From assembly GCF_004193775.1 (NCBI RefSeq), contig NC_041011.1:40245167-40309166 (forward strand): a stretch of 64,000 bases of DNA. Reading direction: 5' to 3'. How positions within the stretch are numbered: position 1 is the first letter of the stretch; each line of letters begins with the position of its first letter. This DNA comes from Glycine soja (lineage: Eukaryota > Streptophyta > Magnoliopsida > Fabales > Fabaceae). The position numbers and the translations under genes are program-made. The notes beneath the pieces are model-generated. The model saw only the letters and a program-made list of their open reading frames with translations, ran no database searches and was not told the DNA's origin. Shown piece after piece: positions 48,651-60,819 of this stretch.

Positions 48651-49140
48651 GGAGTTTAAACTCTTTTCTTAATAGAATATGTATAAACTCAATAAATTTT
48701 ATACAAATTTGGTAGACTCTCGAATTTATTATTGAATCAATAAATTAAAAAAATTAGACTAAAATGTTGGTTGCTTTGGGTTGTTTTTTGTGCGATTAGG
48801 AGTTAACATATCTCCATTAAGCATGTTGTTCTTGAATTGAAGAATCTTCACCTTTAACAACATCAAATTCTTGTTTCTCAACATCAAACCTTCAATGGAA
48901 TGCTCTATTACCACTACTACCTTTGCAAGTTATCATTTAATAATGATGCATTACTATCCTTGATTATTTAAGTATTGTAAAATTTATAATTTTATATTGT
49001 TAAAATATTTTATTGGTATGTTATATATAGGTATTTTATTATTATTATTTTTATAAAAGTAAATCTTATGAGTTTAAGTCAAACTTATAAATTTCTTGTG
49101 AGTCTATCTAGATTCTTGAGAGTTTGATAAGCTTGCTTAT
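48651..49140 (+). mobile_element. Dispersed TIR element, copy B
   Basis: Matches copy A (34337-34881) along most of its length in the same orientation. Its right end, 49121-49140, is GATTCTTGAGAGTTTGATAA; the reverse complement begins TTATCAAACTCTCAAG, the inverse of the left end of copy A. Copy B has lost or diverged at its own left end. No coding capacity. Confidence 0.6.
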
Positions 49141-49827
49141 GAGTGAACAAAATTAAACGATCGGTTTACAATAGTACTGGCATTTATAATGAGTTAATAT
49201 TCATCGGTTGTTTTGCACGAGCAGCTTATTTTATACTCCATCTCATTCGAAACATTTTGCTAACCATACAGGAGTAAACACTATTGCAAGGCCGATTTGT
49301 TGGTACTGATTAATCAAAGCTCATTTAATTTGTCAGAAATTATAAATGTAACATGTAAAATGAGAGTTGTAGGCAGTGCAGATCAATCCATTGATCCGAA
49401 AAATAAATTAAATATATAGTAAATTTAATCTTTAAAGATAATTGAGTAATTTAGATATAATTTTATTTTCAACTAATGATAAACAAAGTATCAAATTAGC
49501 TGGGACCCGTTTAAGTAAATATGTATATAAGTTGTTTGTGGGTACCTGCGTACTTCAAAAACAAGTACTATTATTTACTGTTATTAATTAAACTACGAAG
49601 TTTGATATTTTACAAATCAATTACAATAATCATTTGAACTGATGATAGTATGAAAGCGTACAACATCACGATTTCACATTACTTGAAAGGGACTACAATT
49701 TTTTGATACATGTAAGTTCCATGTATCAAATGCAGCTAGCTATATACCACCCACTACAACAAAAAATGATCCAACTATATATAACTACAGTTGCCAAAAA
49801 TAATAATAAATAAACTGAGAAAAGAAT
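49141..49827. other. 3' flank of the RBOH gene
   Basis: Non-coding A+T-rich sequence between the TIR element and the RBOH stop codon. Its right part should be the RBOH 3' UTR. No other feature seen. Confidence 0.5.
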
Positions 49828-52800
49828 CTAAAAATTTTCTTTGTGAAAATCAAACTTGGTGCTGGTTTTCCTGGAAAAGTCTAAAGAAAGCTTTTTCAGT
49901 TCCCCAACCAATCCATGCGCCCCACAGTAGAAAACACCTGAAAATAGTACAGCAGATTAAAGATTAGATGAGTAATTAATTTCTGTGTGTAAATTTCACC
50001 AATATAAAATTGAGAGCAAAATCAATCAATATATACTTACCAACTCTTTGGTCAGGGTGTTTGATGGCTGCATGTTTAAAGACATTGCGCCAGTTGGGTC
50101 TTGCAAAATGAGTCTTCACCCTTGTCCCTGAAACTATATCCACACCATTTTTGGCATGGTGAAGAGACTGAAGCATTGTGATCAAAGCTGACCTAGCATC
50201 TCCTTCTTCGTACACACTTGTGCAATAGTTGTGAAGTTCAATAACTCCTTCCTTGTCATTCTCTTCCACCTCATTCATCACCCCTTTAAACCATTCAAAG
50301 GAACCTTCCTCACGGGTAACCCAGTAGAAATAAGCTCGCTTAGTGGCAAAAGGTTTTCTCTTGTCCTTTTCCACCTCTCCTTCTTCTACATCTTTATGTT
50401 GCTTGATGTTGTTTAGCACGTCTTTGAGTATGCTTATCAAAGGGGTGGCACCAATTCCTAGCCCCACCAGAAGGATTACATCATAATTTTTGTAGTCCTG
50501 TGCTGGAGCTCCATAAGGTCCATCGATTAATAGCCTTGGCATTCTGCAATTTATTTTAATTTCACAAGAATTAGAAATTGGTCATTTTGCCAATTTTAGT
50601 ATCATACAATTAGAATTACATACCTTGGTTTGTTGTTGCCTTGTAGCATATCAGCTCGTAGAAGACCACTTTGGCCTTCACTTGCTGGTTGACATGCCTG
50701 CATCAATCGTATTGATATACTAATTAATAAAACAACAATTTGAATTCTCCAAATAAAAAGAACAAAGTGTTCTCTCATGCGAAATTCACCTTGGCGAAAA
50801 CACCCTTCAGTTGTGATGTCCAGTCACCCAAAGTTCGAATGTGAACACTTAAGTAATCATCTCCCGGAGCTGATGTAATAGAAAAGGGATGCCTACAAAA
50901 TAGATATCAATACCACACAATTAAATTAACTTTGTTCATGATTACTGTCCTCATATGAATTGTGCCTAATTATATAGGAACAAAAAAATTGAACTTAAAT
51001 TAGGTGCATACCATTCAAATGGGGAGACATCTGAACAGTTAACGTATATATACTGGCCACTAGAGTACTTAAATCCTTGTGGTTTAGACACATGCAATGC
51101 TAGCACATTTCCTGGGTACACAGCAACCTGAACGAAACATTTATGATTAAAATTTCATTTAGTGACACAACAATTGATGATAAAACAGAGGAGTGAAATT
51201 GTTTAGAATGTATGTACCTTGAGAATCCTCACTGATTTGTAGCCAGACCTAAACGCACGGAGTAGCCTTTCGCATCCGTATAGTATCATGGGAACGGCGA
51301 GATACATCCATGTCTGTTGTGTAACAAATTAAATTCATCAATAAACAAGTTTCTTTTACAAGAAAAAGGAACAGAGAATAAATTAAGGTGTATGCTTGGT
51401 TTGAGAGAGACCATGCACGTACCGTTTTCTTGTACCATTTCTTGCTGAGGTATAGGAAGTAACCGTGAATGATGAAAAGCACATAGACGATGACAAAAAG
51501 GTGGTGGGAGTACCAAAAGGCATTGAAACCGGTGAGCTTCTTGAGGGTTTTGGGGAGTTTCAGCCTGTTCCTTCGGAACCATGGTTGAGCCAAAATGAAG
51601 GCTATAGCCATAAGAACCACCATCACCACCCCGGTCCATCCCTCAGTCCCTTTCACGAACCACCAATAATTGTTGGGCCTCTCATCCCCAAAAAATTGTT
51701 TCATGGGCTCGTATTCTTCGTCCGTCGCATGTAACAACCTTGGGAAGTCACACGTCAGATGTGAAATCGCATGCAATCCAACCCCAATTGCAATGCCAAA
51801 GGCTACCACCTACTCAAATGTTCAAGTTAGTAATAGTAGCTCAATTTAATAAAAAAAAAAATCGTAATAATAGCATACTCTCTAACACACTTTCTTTAAC
51901 AGATTCTTTTCACTATCAGTTGAGATTTATTGAAAATCAGGTTATTTTGTGAGTCTGATAACCTCATATTTAACAAGTTTCACTCATGATTAGTTTTCAA
52001 TAAATTTTAACTCTACTCTAGTTATACCTTGTGAAAGTTGATGTTGTCGTCAAAGGGAATGATGGCTCCTAGTTTGGTCCTGCTCCTGAGCCAAGTAATG
52101 GTGTTTCTGCAGACAGGCAACAAGATCAAGGCCATGTTGAACTTGGTTGTTTCAGCACCGCCCTTGGCTACTGTGACACAGTATCCCATGACATCGAACA
52201 CAGCACGGTGCTTGTATTGGATGAACTTCCAAGTGAAAAGACCAGCGCAAATGGAAAGCCACAGGGCTATGACCCAGAGGCGTTTCCAATTGTCCTGCAC
52301 GAAGTATGCCAGTGCCCGAAAGCCTCGCTTGATGGGGTTGTACTCTTTTGTAGGGACTAGTTTCTGGCTTAGCATTTGGCTCAGTACCCTGCTATCTGTG
52401 GTTATGTGGGTTGATTGTGCTGGGGCTTGCAGAAGAAGCATTTCCAAGTTGTATAACTGCATGAGACCATGCATTTACGTTAGGAAACATGTTTCATAAT
52501 AATTGAGCTTTTCATTCAAAGGACATAAACTTAAGTAGTTGACACAAGTTTTTACTAAAAACTAAATATTTTAGTTTAGCTAGGTAAGTAGGTAACTACT
52601 AACTTATCAAAACTATATCCAGTCAAAAAATTAAATATAAGTACAAAACTAAATTCGTGATATATATTTACTATCTCAAAATATGAGGCTGTTAAGTAAC
52701 GTGGGGTCATGGTATGAATATTAAGTAATTACTCTCAGTTATTTGAACATAGTAATAGTAATTAGTGTTGATTAATTATTATTCCGACAAAATAAAAGTC

Positions 52801-55800
52801 TTGAAGCGTCAAAAAATTGATAATGAAAAGATTATGGTAAATTTATTGATTTTTAAAATAATTATTTTAAAATAATTTAAATAATAATCTATAATTGAAT
52901 GATAATATAAAGTTATTTTAAGTTATCAGTATATAAAAATTCATCTCTTATTCTTAAGAATAAAACCATAATCTCATCAAGATAGAGGATAAAGTACTCT
53001 AGCTCCTGTCATTCAATTTAACAGTACTTATCATATTATCATAGTTGGTGTGAACCAAAATATAAAGAATAGTTATAGGTTAAAGTATTGTTAATAATTT
53101 CTTCATATATCCGAAATATTTATTTATTAATAAAAAGTTGCAGCCTTTTTCACTTAGGCTGGTCCAGTTTTAATGAGGCCTTAGCCTGTTAGGAATTGGA
53201 CGATGAAATGGGCTGCACCCAGCGAAGGTGCTAAATGGCCGACCGTAAACACATGTCCCCAATTGGGTGCAAAAGAAAAGCCACCCGAATTGACCAGAAA
53301 CAATGAAAGCAAAAGAAAAAGCACCGAATGTTAATGGCCAATGATGCAGCATACCTACCAAGCATATAAGAATATAAAAACAATGACAAAAGTTAATCAT
53401 ATAAACACCACCACCAAACCACTTATGAGGGCATTTTTTCTAACTGATTATCTTAATTTGTTTTGACTTTATCCATGTGTAAAATACAAACCTCAATGTA
53501 TCCAAGGTTGTCCGGATCCAGTTCCTCCATGATAAGGGCAGCATATTCCTCTGCACGATTTTTTAATTTTGACAGCTTATTGGCTGAAGCGCTTAAGGTG
53601 ATAATCTGCAAAATGAATCATACAGCAATGTTCACGCCTCCATAAGTCTCCAATTAATAAAATAAGCACTCTAATAACACATTGAAAATTAGAATTTTAA
53701 TTTGAAGACATTAGGCATTTATGGTCTAATGGTCGCTCAGGCAGTAATAATTGAGCTTTTTCCTTCTCTTTTAAGTTCAAGAATCAGGATTTGTGTATCA
53801 CTGTACATCAAATAATAATAAAAGTAAATTTTAATTTGATGATAAACTCTTACCTCTTTTACTTCTTCTTCATTAATTCGTCCATCGGCATCTTTGTCCA
53901 CCCTGACATGAGTTAGGTTTATAAGTAACCAAAAGTGCATGTATACCTAATCAAAGGTTATTTAAATGATGCTACGTAATTTGGCTAAAAGATGTGATTT
54001 TATTTTGGATAAGAAATGCATACGTAATTCCTCAAAATATAGCTGCTTTCCATTTATATTTTCTTGTAGTCAACCAACCTAACCATTGATCAGTTAATAT
54101 ATCACTGTTTATTTTAATTCCTTCATTTGTGGCTATATCACTCCTACTTTGACCATGAGAATTTTGAATAGTTGGTCAAATAATTCGAACAATTTTTTTT
54201 TATGGACGCTAATGATATAAATAAAAAAATTACATGAACTATATATATAACCTATTCATCCTATTGAACAAAAAAAAGTATTGAATTGTCACTTCAAATA
54301 ATATGCATGCTTTTAATTTTCTAAAGGAAGATTAAAGAAAACAACTATGAGCAAATACAAAATTAACTTTTTATTTATAGTTTAATTAAATGCAAAACAG
54401 TTGCACGGGATCAGCATTCTTGTATCGCTATCCACTATACTCATCATAAGACTTTCTTGTCAAACCCTGCTACATTTTAATCAAATAATTAATAACAGTA
54501 TTGTATATATACGACAAATGATTTCACATGCAGATTCCATGAAACGCGGTTTCGAAGTCTTATATAGAAAAATTTATAAACGGACTCCACACATTAATCC
54601 GTTACGATTTTCCATCATCATTTGAAAACTGAGCACCCTAGCTACTTAGACGTACAATAGATATTAGTCCAACTTAGAAATATTTCTATATCTACATGTT
54701 GTTGAAGCCAACAAAACAACCCGTCTCTTTCATGCTGCCTAATTAAATTAAACAAAGGATATAATCTCTTCTGGCATTCATATCCTGATTAAGTATTTTT
54801 TAAATACAAAACAATGAGCTGTATTGTATTATTTGTTAGATATTTTAATAACATGAGCTTCCTAATGAAAATGAGATTATAATTAAATAAATAAAAGAAG
54901 AAGATGCTGAAATTAATGAAGCTAGTCTTACATGTCAAAAAAGGTCTGAAGCCGTGAATCAAAACTCTGGTCTGTAATTTGCTCCCAAAATTCACGCAAC
55001 TGATCCTTCGTTATGGAAGCTGATGTTATCCCTCGACGACGAGCTAATGCATCGAATAACTCACCGGCAAACTCCTTCGATTCGTTCATCCCTAGGTGCC
55101 ACCAAAAATTAGTTCTAGCTAAGAAAAGTTAATTTCTTGATGTAAAAACAAAATTTACGAGTTTAGTATATACTCGGAGTACGTATATTCTCAAACAATT
55201 AAAAATCATTTTGATATACACTACCACACAGTGATATTTAATAATATTTTAGGCCTAACACTTAATAAAATATTGTTAAAAACTTTTAATAGCATGAAAA
55301 AAATGTCATTAAATATATATATAAGTATTATTAATATATTTTTATAATATTTAATCAAATACTGTATATAGTTGATCGCTCTCAATGTTTGATAATATTG
55401 AATTTAAGATGGTTTTTATATATACCTATGCACTGGCTAAAGCGAGTCTTGGGGAGCTTTGCATCAATGGCCAACTCATCGAAGCGCTTCTGAACCTGTG
55501 ACCAACCTTCAGTGCCTGCTTTGGTCATGAACTTAAGACCACCAAGGGCGCGCGCAGCACCGGATTTGCTGCGGTCAACCCTATCGAAGGCCTTGTTTGA
55601 TGTCATGCGCTTCAGTTCCCGCGACACCTGTCTCAGCCGATCGGAAAACGACGACGGCCTCATCTCGAGGCGGCTGGCGAGGAACGCCGTCTCGGAGTCG
55701 CCGCCGCGGATGTTCTGGACCGAAACGGCGTCGTCGCGGACGTCCAGCGTGATCTCCACCATCTCCTCGTCGTCCTTGAACCTCGCACTTTTGTTCTTGC

Positions 55801-55951
55801 TGCTGTTTCTTTTGTTAGAAGAAACCAAAGGCCCACTCAAAGGCCCGCTCAGTGGTCCGCTCAGAGGCCCGCTGAAGCCCACTCTCCTGCTCCGGCTTCC
55901 CGTGCTCTCCGTTTCCGACCATGACTCGTGTTGGTTTTCGTGAATCTCCAT
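49828..55951 (-). CDS. RBOH: Respiratory burst oxidase homolog (NADPH oxidase, 12 exons)
   Basis: Plasma-membrane NADPH oxidase that moves electrons from cytosolic NADPH through FAD and two hemes to apoplastic O2, making superoxide for defence, growth and Ca2+ signalling. Exons: 55426-55951, 54932-55091, 53854-53902, 53492-53605, 52028-52456, 51423-51809, 51218-51313, 51012-51127, 50790-50892, 50624-50697, 50041-50543 and 49828-49937; 888 residues. The N terminus has four SGPL repeats (27-42). An EF-hand [12 protein letters not shown] is at 231-242 and a second, degenerate one near 272-283. The ferric-reductase membrane core spans about 360-590, with heme-ligand His pairs around LHAISH and [13 protein letters not shown] (627-635) binds FAD, and GLGIGATP (712-719) binds NADPH. 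The end, FDFHKENF, is the typical RBOH C terminus. It is closest to the RBOHA/C/D group. All motifs are intact. Confidence 0.96.
53711..53785 (+). other. Possible tRNA-derived SINE remnant in an RBOH intron
   Basis: TGGTCTAATGG fits an RNA polymerase III A box, and AGTTCAAGAATC about 55 bp downstream is a weak B-box match. It lies in intron 3 of RBOH, antisense to the gene. No tail or target duplication could be identified. Confidence 0.25.
53906..54931. other. RBOH intron 2, no further feature
   Basis: A 1.0-kb A+T-rich intron between the exons carrying the two halves of the first EF-hand region. Short frames inside it are not coding. Confidence 0.6.
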
Positions 55952-56054
55952 GTTGCTACAACCTATGTTATTTTTGTAATTAATTTATGATCGAGAAATT
56001 CTATGGTTTGAGGCTATGCTGAGAAATTGGAGTGAAGGGGAAAGTGTGTATGTG

Positions 56055-56062
56055 TATATATA
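56055..56062 (-). promoter_or_regulatory. Candidate TATA box of RBOH
   Basis: TATATATA on the minus strand, about 104-111 bp upstream of the RBOH ATG, in sequence that is otherwise not a long TA repeat. Placement fits a plant core promoter. Confidence 0.45.
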
Positions 56063-57904
56063 ATGCAAGGAGAGAGCGTGTGGTGCATACGTGGCTAGGT
56101 TGGTTAAGGATGAAAAATGGTATATAAAATGGGAGTAAATGAGAGGTGGGATATGTAAGTCAAATAATGGGGGAGGAGAATCAAGGGGCGCATATGGATA
56201 TTGTTGTGCTGGTTTTGTAATTAGGGCGTCTTAGTTGACAAAGACACGGTGGAGGAGGGAGAGTTGTTGGGATTCAAAGGCCTTCTCCGTGTGTTCAAAC
56301 TTCAAACTTCAAATCATATCGTATATACGGTACTTTTTTTTTTTACGTGTAGAAACAGCTAAGAAGGTGCATTCTGTCACTACAAACAGAAAGGAAGCAC
56401 AAAAATTCCACTTTCAAGTGCCAAGATAGGCTCTCGCAACAAAATATTGCGGTAGGCCAGACGAGTGAAAGCTACACAATTATTGCCTCCTTCTGGGCTA
56501 TCTAGAACACTAAGTGGTTACATTAAAAGTCAATGACATATGAGTCTAATTTTAATTTATTTCTAATTATTATATCATCTTCCGGATCCACGTGTGTAAG
56601 TTCTATTTAACGTTTTAATTAACTACATTACTCATCAGGAATTTTGTGCTAAGAAAACTACCGAGGAATCGAATTTCATATAACATGAGGATACATCAGA
56701 TATCAGACATGTCTTAACATTCGAGTTTGTAGTTAAATACTGGGAGTAATTACTATTAACAACACTATTGCTGTGGATACATTTTTATACGGATGTTATA
56801 ATGCTTTGGTGGGCTATATCTTGGTTATTTGCTATTTATTGCTCATCGATCTGTAATAAATTAATATTGCATAATCAAGATAATTCTAATGTAACTCTTG
56901 GTACCGTATATTAATATATATTTTTGTTTGCCTACTAAAAAAACATATGAATTGAATATCTACATATCACAAATATATCTCTTTAATGTAACACCCCAAA
57001 ATAATCTAATAATTATTTAAATAAAGATATTTAAATATATCTTTTAATAAAGGAAAAATAGATTAAATTATTTTAATATATTAGATTTTTATTTTTATTT
57101 TGAAAAGATATTAATATAATAATATATTAGATTGATTAAAAATAATTATAATTAAAGATAATAAAAATATAGATAAAGAAATATCAGTTAAACAAATTTT
57201 AAATTACAAATAATTTTTACGTAAGGAAATAAATGATTTCTCTTGATATTAGTGAATTGTTTAAGGACTAAGAAAAAAAAAGTATGAAAATTTTTTTGAT
57301 GCAATTGATAGAAGAGAAGAAGAATAACAAAGAACTCTAATATCTTGTTTTCAAGAAGTGAGTAAAATAAATTATTTTCAAAATTTTCATAGTATGACTC
57401 TTAAAAGAATGTATTTTGGTAATTCTTATATAAATTTGAGTATTTCAATAAATTTCAGAGAAATCGTTAGGCATAACTTCGACGTCTAAGTTATTTTAAT
57501 TATACAAGGTAGTGGCTTTTAATTGACGGTACAATCGTAAATTGTGAGACGATGCTTATTGCTTTTTCTTGTTCACGAGTTGATAACCTGGGAGGAAAAT
57601 ATGGCGTTAAGTTTTGTCTCGATTCCTTTCGAGATTGGCTAAAAGGATTTTAATTGTAATTATAATTACATGCAGCAAAGTTCGTTTCCCCTGAAGTTGT
57701 TACACCGTATATATATATATATATATATCGGTGCATTGATTTATATTAGAACGTTTTTATATTCATAAGCAAAGTTACTTTAATTGGGTGACAGTGGTTA
57801 AATAAAATTTGGCATTTGAATGGAATGTGCATAAGCTACTAAAAAATTCCAATCCTTTACGTATGTATATATATAAATGTATAGGGATACCTTGAACTTG
57901 CTTT
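56063..57904. other. RBOH upstream region and intergenic DNA
   Basis: The proximal part is the RBOH promoter. No open frame of note. A (TA)n run lies at 57709-57728. Confidence 0.55.
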
Positions 57905-58102
57905 CCGAATTGTGTTTCAATGGGTCTGTGTCTTGCATTTAACTGATCATTTATTATACTTATATGTTTACTTAATTATAAACAGGTGTGATGCATTGCT
58001 AACCGAATTGTGTTTCAATGGGTCTGTGTCTTGCATTTAACTAATCATTTATGTATACTTATATGTTTACTTAATTATACACAGGTGTAATGCGACTTGC
58101 GG
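57905..58102. repeat. 98-bp tandem duplication
   Basis: Two copies start CCGAATTGTGTTTCAATGGG at 57905 and 58003 and share GTCTGTGTCTTGCATTTAAC, TTATATGTTTACTTAATTAT and ACAGGTGT with only a few differences. The similarity suggests a recent event. Confidence 0.9.
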
Positions 58103-58329
58103 TCCTTGAGATTTCTTTTTAACCTTGTAAAATTCTTTACAAGCAAAGATTCACAAGGGATGTATCATCCCTTGTTCTCTTTGAACAACCTAGTGGATGT
58201 ACCCTCCATTAGAACTGATCCATAAGAGATGTACCATTTCTTGTTCTCAGTCACAACAATCCAAGTAGATGTATCCTCTACTTGTACCACAAAGGATGTA
58301 CCCTCCAATGTGTTAAGACAAAGTTCTCA

Positions 58330-58660
58330 GACGGTTAGTCCTTTAAAACTTTGTGAATGGGGAAACAAAAGAATTCTTAGGCGGTTCGTCCTTTGAAATC
58401 TTTTGTTTATGGGAAAGGGAAGAATCAAAAGAATTCTCAGACTGTGTCGTTTTGAATTCTCTGACAAGGGAGAAGGGAGACACAAAAGAATTCAGGCGGT
58501 TAGTCCTTCGTTCTTTTGGAAAAGGGAGAAGAGAGACACAAAAGAATTCAGGCGGTTAGTCCTTCGTTCTTTTGGAAAAGGGAGAAGAGAGACACAAAAA
58601 GAATTCAGGCGGTTAGTTCTTGGTGAATTCTTTTTGGCAAAGGGAGAAGAGAATGAAAAA
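58330..58660. repeat. Minisatellite with 56-57-bp core units
   Basis: The core AATTCAGGCGGTTAGTCCTT and GGAAAAGGGAGAAGAGAGAC recur, with TTCAGGCGG at 58491, 58547 and 58604 (offsets 56 and 57). Three more diverged units lie upstream (58331 to about 58490). Open frames of 64-88 codons run through it in several frames only because the unit lacks stops; they are not genes. Confidence 0.85.
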
Positions 58661-58943
58661 GATGAATAACACACTTTTGTTTTCAAGGTTTAGAAAACCA
58701 GAAAACTTTAGAAAGCTTTTGGCAAAGGAAGAAGAAGAAGAAGAAATTCAAGAAGATGCTCAAAGAGATTCAAAGGTTGTAAATGATTGTAATAATCATT
58801 CTTAAAATGCAAGTTAAGGTCTTGCTTTTATAGACTCTTCATGTCTGGTCAAGAAAATCATTAGAAGAGTTATAACCTTTAGAAAAACTTAAAAATCATT
58901 GGAAGAGTTACATCTTTTGATTTTTATTCAAAACTTATCATTG

Positions 58944-59180
58944 GTAATCGATTACCAAATCATTGTAATCGATTACACAAAACATTTTTGTGAAAGGATG
59001 TGACTCTTCACAATTGAATTTGAATTTCAACGTTCAAACACACTCGTAATCAATTACCAAAATCTTGTAATCGATTACACCATTTTGAAATTAATTGGAA
59101 CGTTGTAAATTCAGTTTGAAAGCTTTTGAAAACAAACTTTGCTACTGGTAATCGATTACAGTAAACTAGTAATTGATTAT
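58944..59180. repeat. Cluster of GTAATCGATTAC palindromes
   Basis: Perfect 12-bp palindromes at 58944-58955, 58965-58976, 59067-59078 and 59148-59159, plus one-mismatch or two-mismatch forms at 59046-59057 and 59169-59180. They occur in two close pairs and a third mixed pair across 240 bp. Confidence 0.9.
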
Positions 59181-59520
59181 CAGAGAGTAAAAACTCTTTG
59201 GTAAAAGCTTTTGTGAAAACTTCATGTGCTACTCAATGTTTTGAAAAAAAAAAATTAGTACTTATCTTGATTGAGTCTTCTCTTGATTCTTGAATCTTGA
59301 GTCTTGAATCTTGAAACTTGATTCTTGAATCTTGAAATCAAATTTCTCTTGATTCTTGAATTGTTCTTGACTCAATCTTGAAATCATTCTCTTGGGAATT
59401 GTTTTTGACTTGAAATCATTCTCTTGGGCTTTTTGTCATCATCTTTGTTATCATCAAAACAACTTGAATAAATCTTGATTCATCATCATCATGAAACTTA
59501 CTTCTACACTAAGTTGTCTT

Positions 59521-59918
59521 ATTAATGGATGTTAATAATATTATAAGGTTTAGGGATAATATTTTCTAATTATGTCTGTTGATCATTATTTTTTGAAAAG
59601 GAATGATGATATATATTTTATTTTGAGAAATTGATGAGATATGTTCATTTGGGGTGAGAAAAAGGTTATGGACATCTTTATTTATGATGGGAAGACAATG
59701 AAATACTATAACATGAGCTGGTAGACTCTTTGGAGAATTTGAAATCTATATTAATTTTGAGAATAAAAAAATTGAGTCTTATGATTTTGAGAATCACTAA
59801 ATTGTGTCCATTATATTTATTTAAATGTATAGAGGTTTTTTTATTTATTAAAATATTTTATTTATTCAAAATTTCATGAATTATGATAGTTTTTAATATG
59901 ATTTTTATTAGTATGTAA

Positions 59919-59951
<33 letters not shown>

Positions 59952-60819
59952 TATTTTAACTTCATTACGGATATCATGATTGATTTTTTAGTTACCACAT
60001 CCTTGAAATTATCATTTCATTATAAGTGTTATTTTCATAACACATAAAAAAATTGTTGAATTTGAGAAGACTTGAATTCGAGACCTTTTTAAGAAAAAAA
60101 AAATTATAACCACTTGAACCCATGACTTTTGATAAATTTTAATTCTCTTAAAAAAATAATTAGCATGAGATTGTAATAAATTAATTAAAGTTTATCATTT
60201 AGTACATGAATTTTTGGACTTTGACCGATGGAAACTGTTACTAGTTGGACTAGATATTACGTCTATTTAATTTATACTTGTATATATATAATATTTCAAC
60301 GATTGAACGTCTACTTTTCCATGCGCAAGGCACCCTAAATTAAATTATTTTATTTACAGTTAATGTGTTTGACAGTTACATGCATTAATTAATATTCATG
60401 ATTACTAATTTACTATGCTGTCTGTGAAAAAGTTTGGCGTACAACAACCTATTCAATATTTAGAGGGAATAAAAAAAGTAAATGCAAACATAATAGATAA
60501 ATATGACATGATAGCATAATATATAGTATGTTGTGACAGTAGTGTTAGCAATTAATAATGAAAATATTTTGGTGAAAGAGGGATGGAGTACTAGTAATTA
60601 ATAATGAAAATATTTTGATGAAAGAGGGATGGAGTTGGAGGTGAGTAATGATAATAGTAATGGTGACTGTGATAATAATAGTAGTTTCATAAAATTTATT
60701 TATTATTGGATTTTAATCTCCATGGTTTATTATTTTTAATTTTGATTAACAATTGTTATTGATTTGTTCTCATTTGAAATGATATAGCTTGCATTGTTGT
60801 TATGTGCATTGCACTCTCT
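59521..60819. other. Intergenic A+T-rich DNA
   Basis: No gene supported. Contains a (TA)n run (59919-59945) and a 46-bp tandem duplication (from 60550 and 60596, AATTAATAATGAAAATATTT in both). Confidence 0.55.

Larger units (their letters stand above)
58110..59520. mobile_element. Soybean-type dispersed repeat (probable LTR-element derivative)
   Basis: A repeat-rich block with three zones: GGATGTACCCTCCATT-type repeats (58190-58310), a G+A-rich minisatellite (58320-58660), and a zone with several GTAATCGATTAC palindromes (58944-59180) followed by TCTTGAATCTTGA repeats (59270-59400). I associate this combination with abundant Glycine repeats, probably LTR-retrotransposon derived. I see no polymerase or gag coding, primer-binding site or paired LTR, so the class is an inference. 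Confidence 0.5.

Noticed and set aside
52038..52499. 153-codon plus-strand frame
   Set aside because: It is antisense to RBOH exon 5, with no motif; a shadow of the real gene.
55512..55943. 143-codon plus-strand frame
   Set aside because: Antisense to RBOH exon 1; its Pro/Leu/Gly repeats are the complement of the SGPL repeat.
58403..58686. Overlapping plus and minus frames rich in Lys, Glu and Arg
   Set aside because: They arise from the 56-bp minisatellite, which happens to lack stops; no start context or homology.
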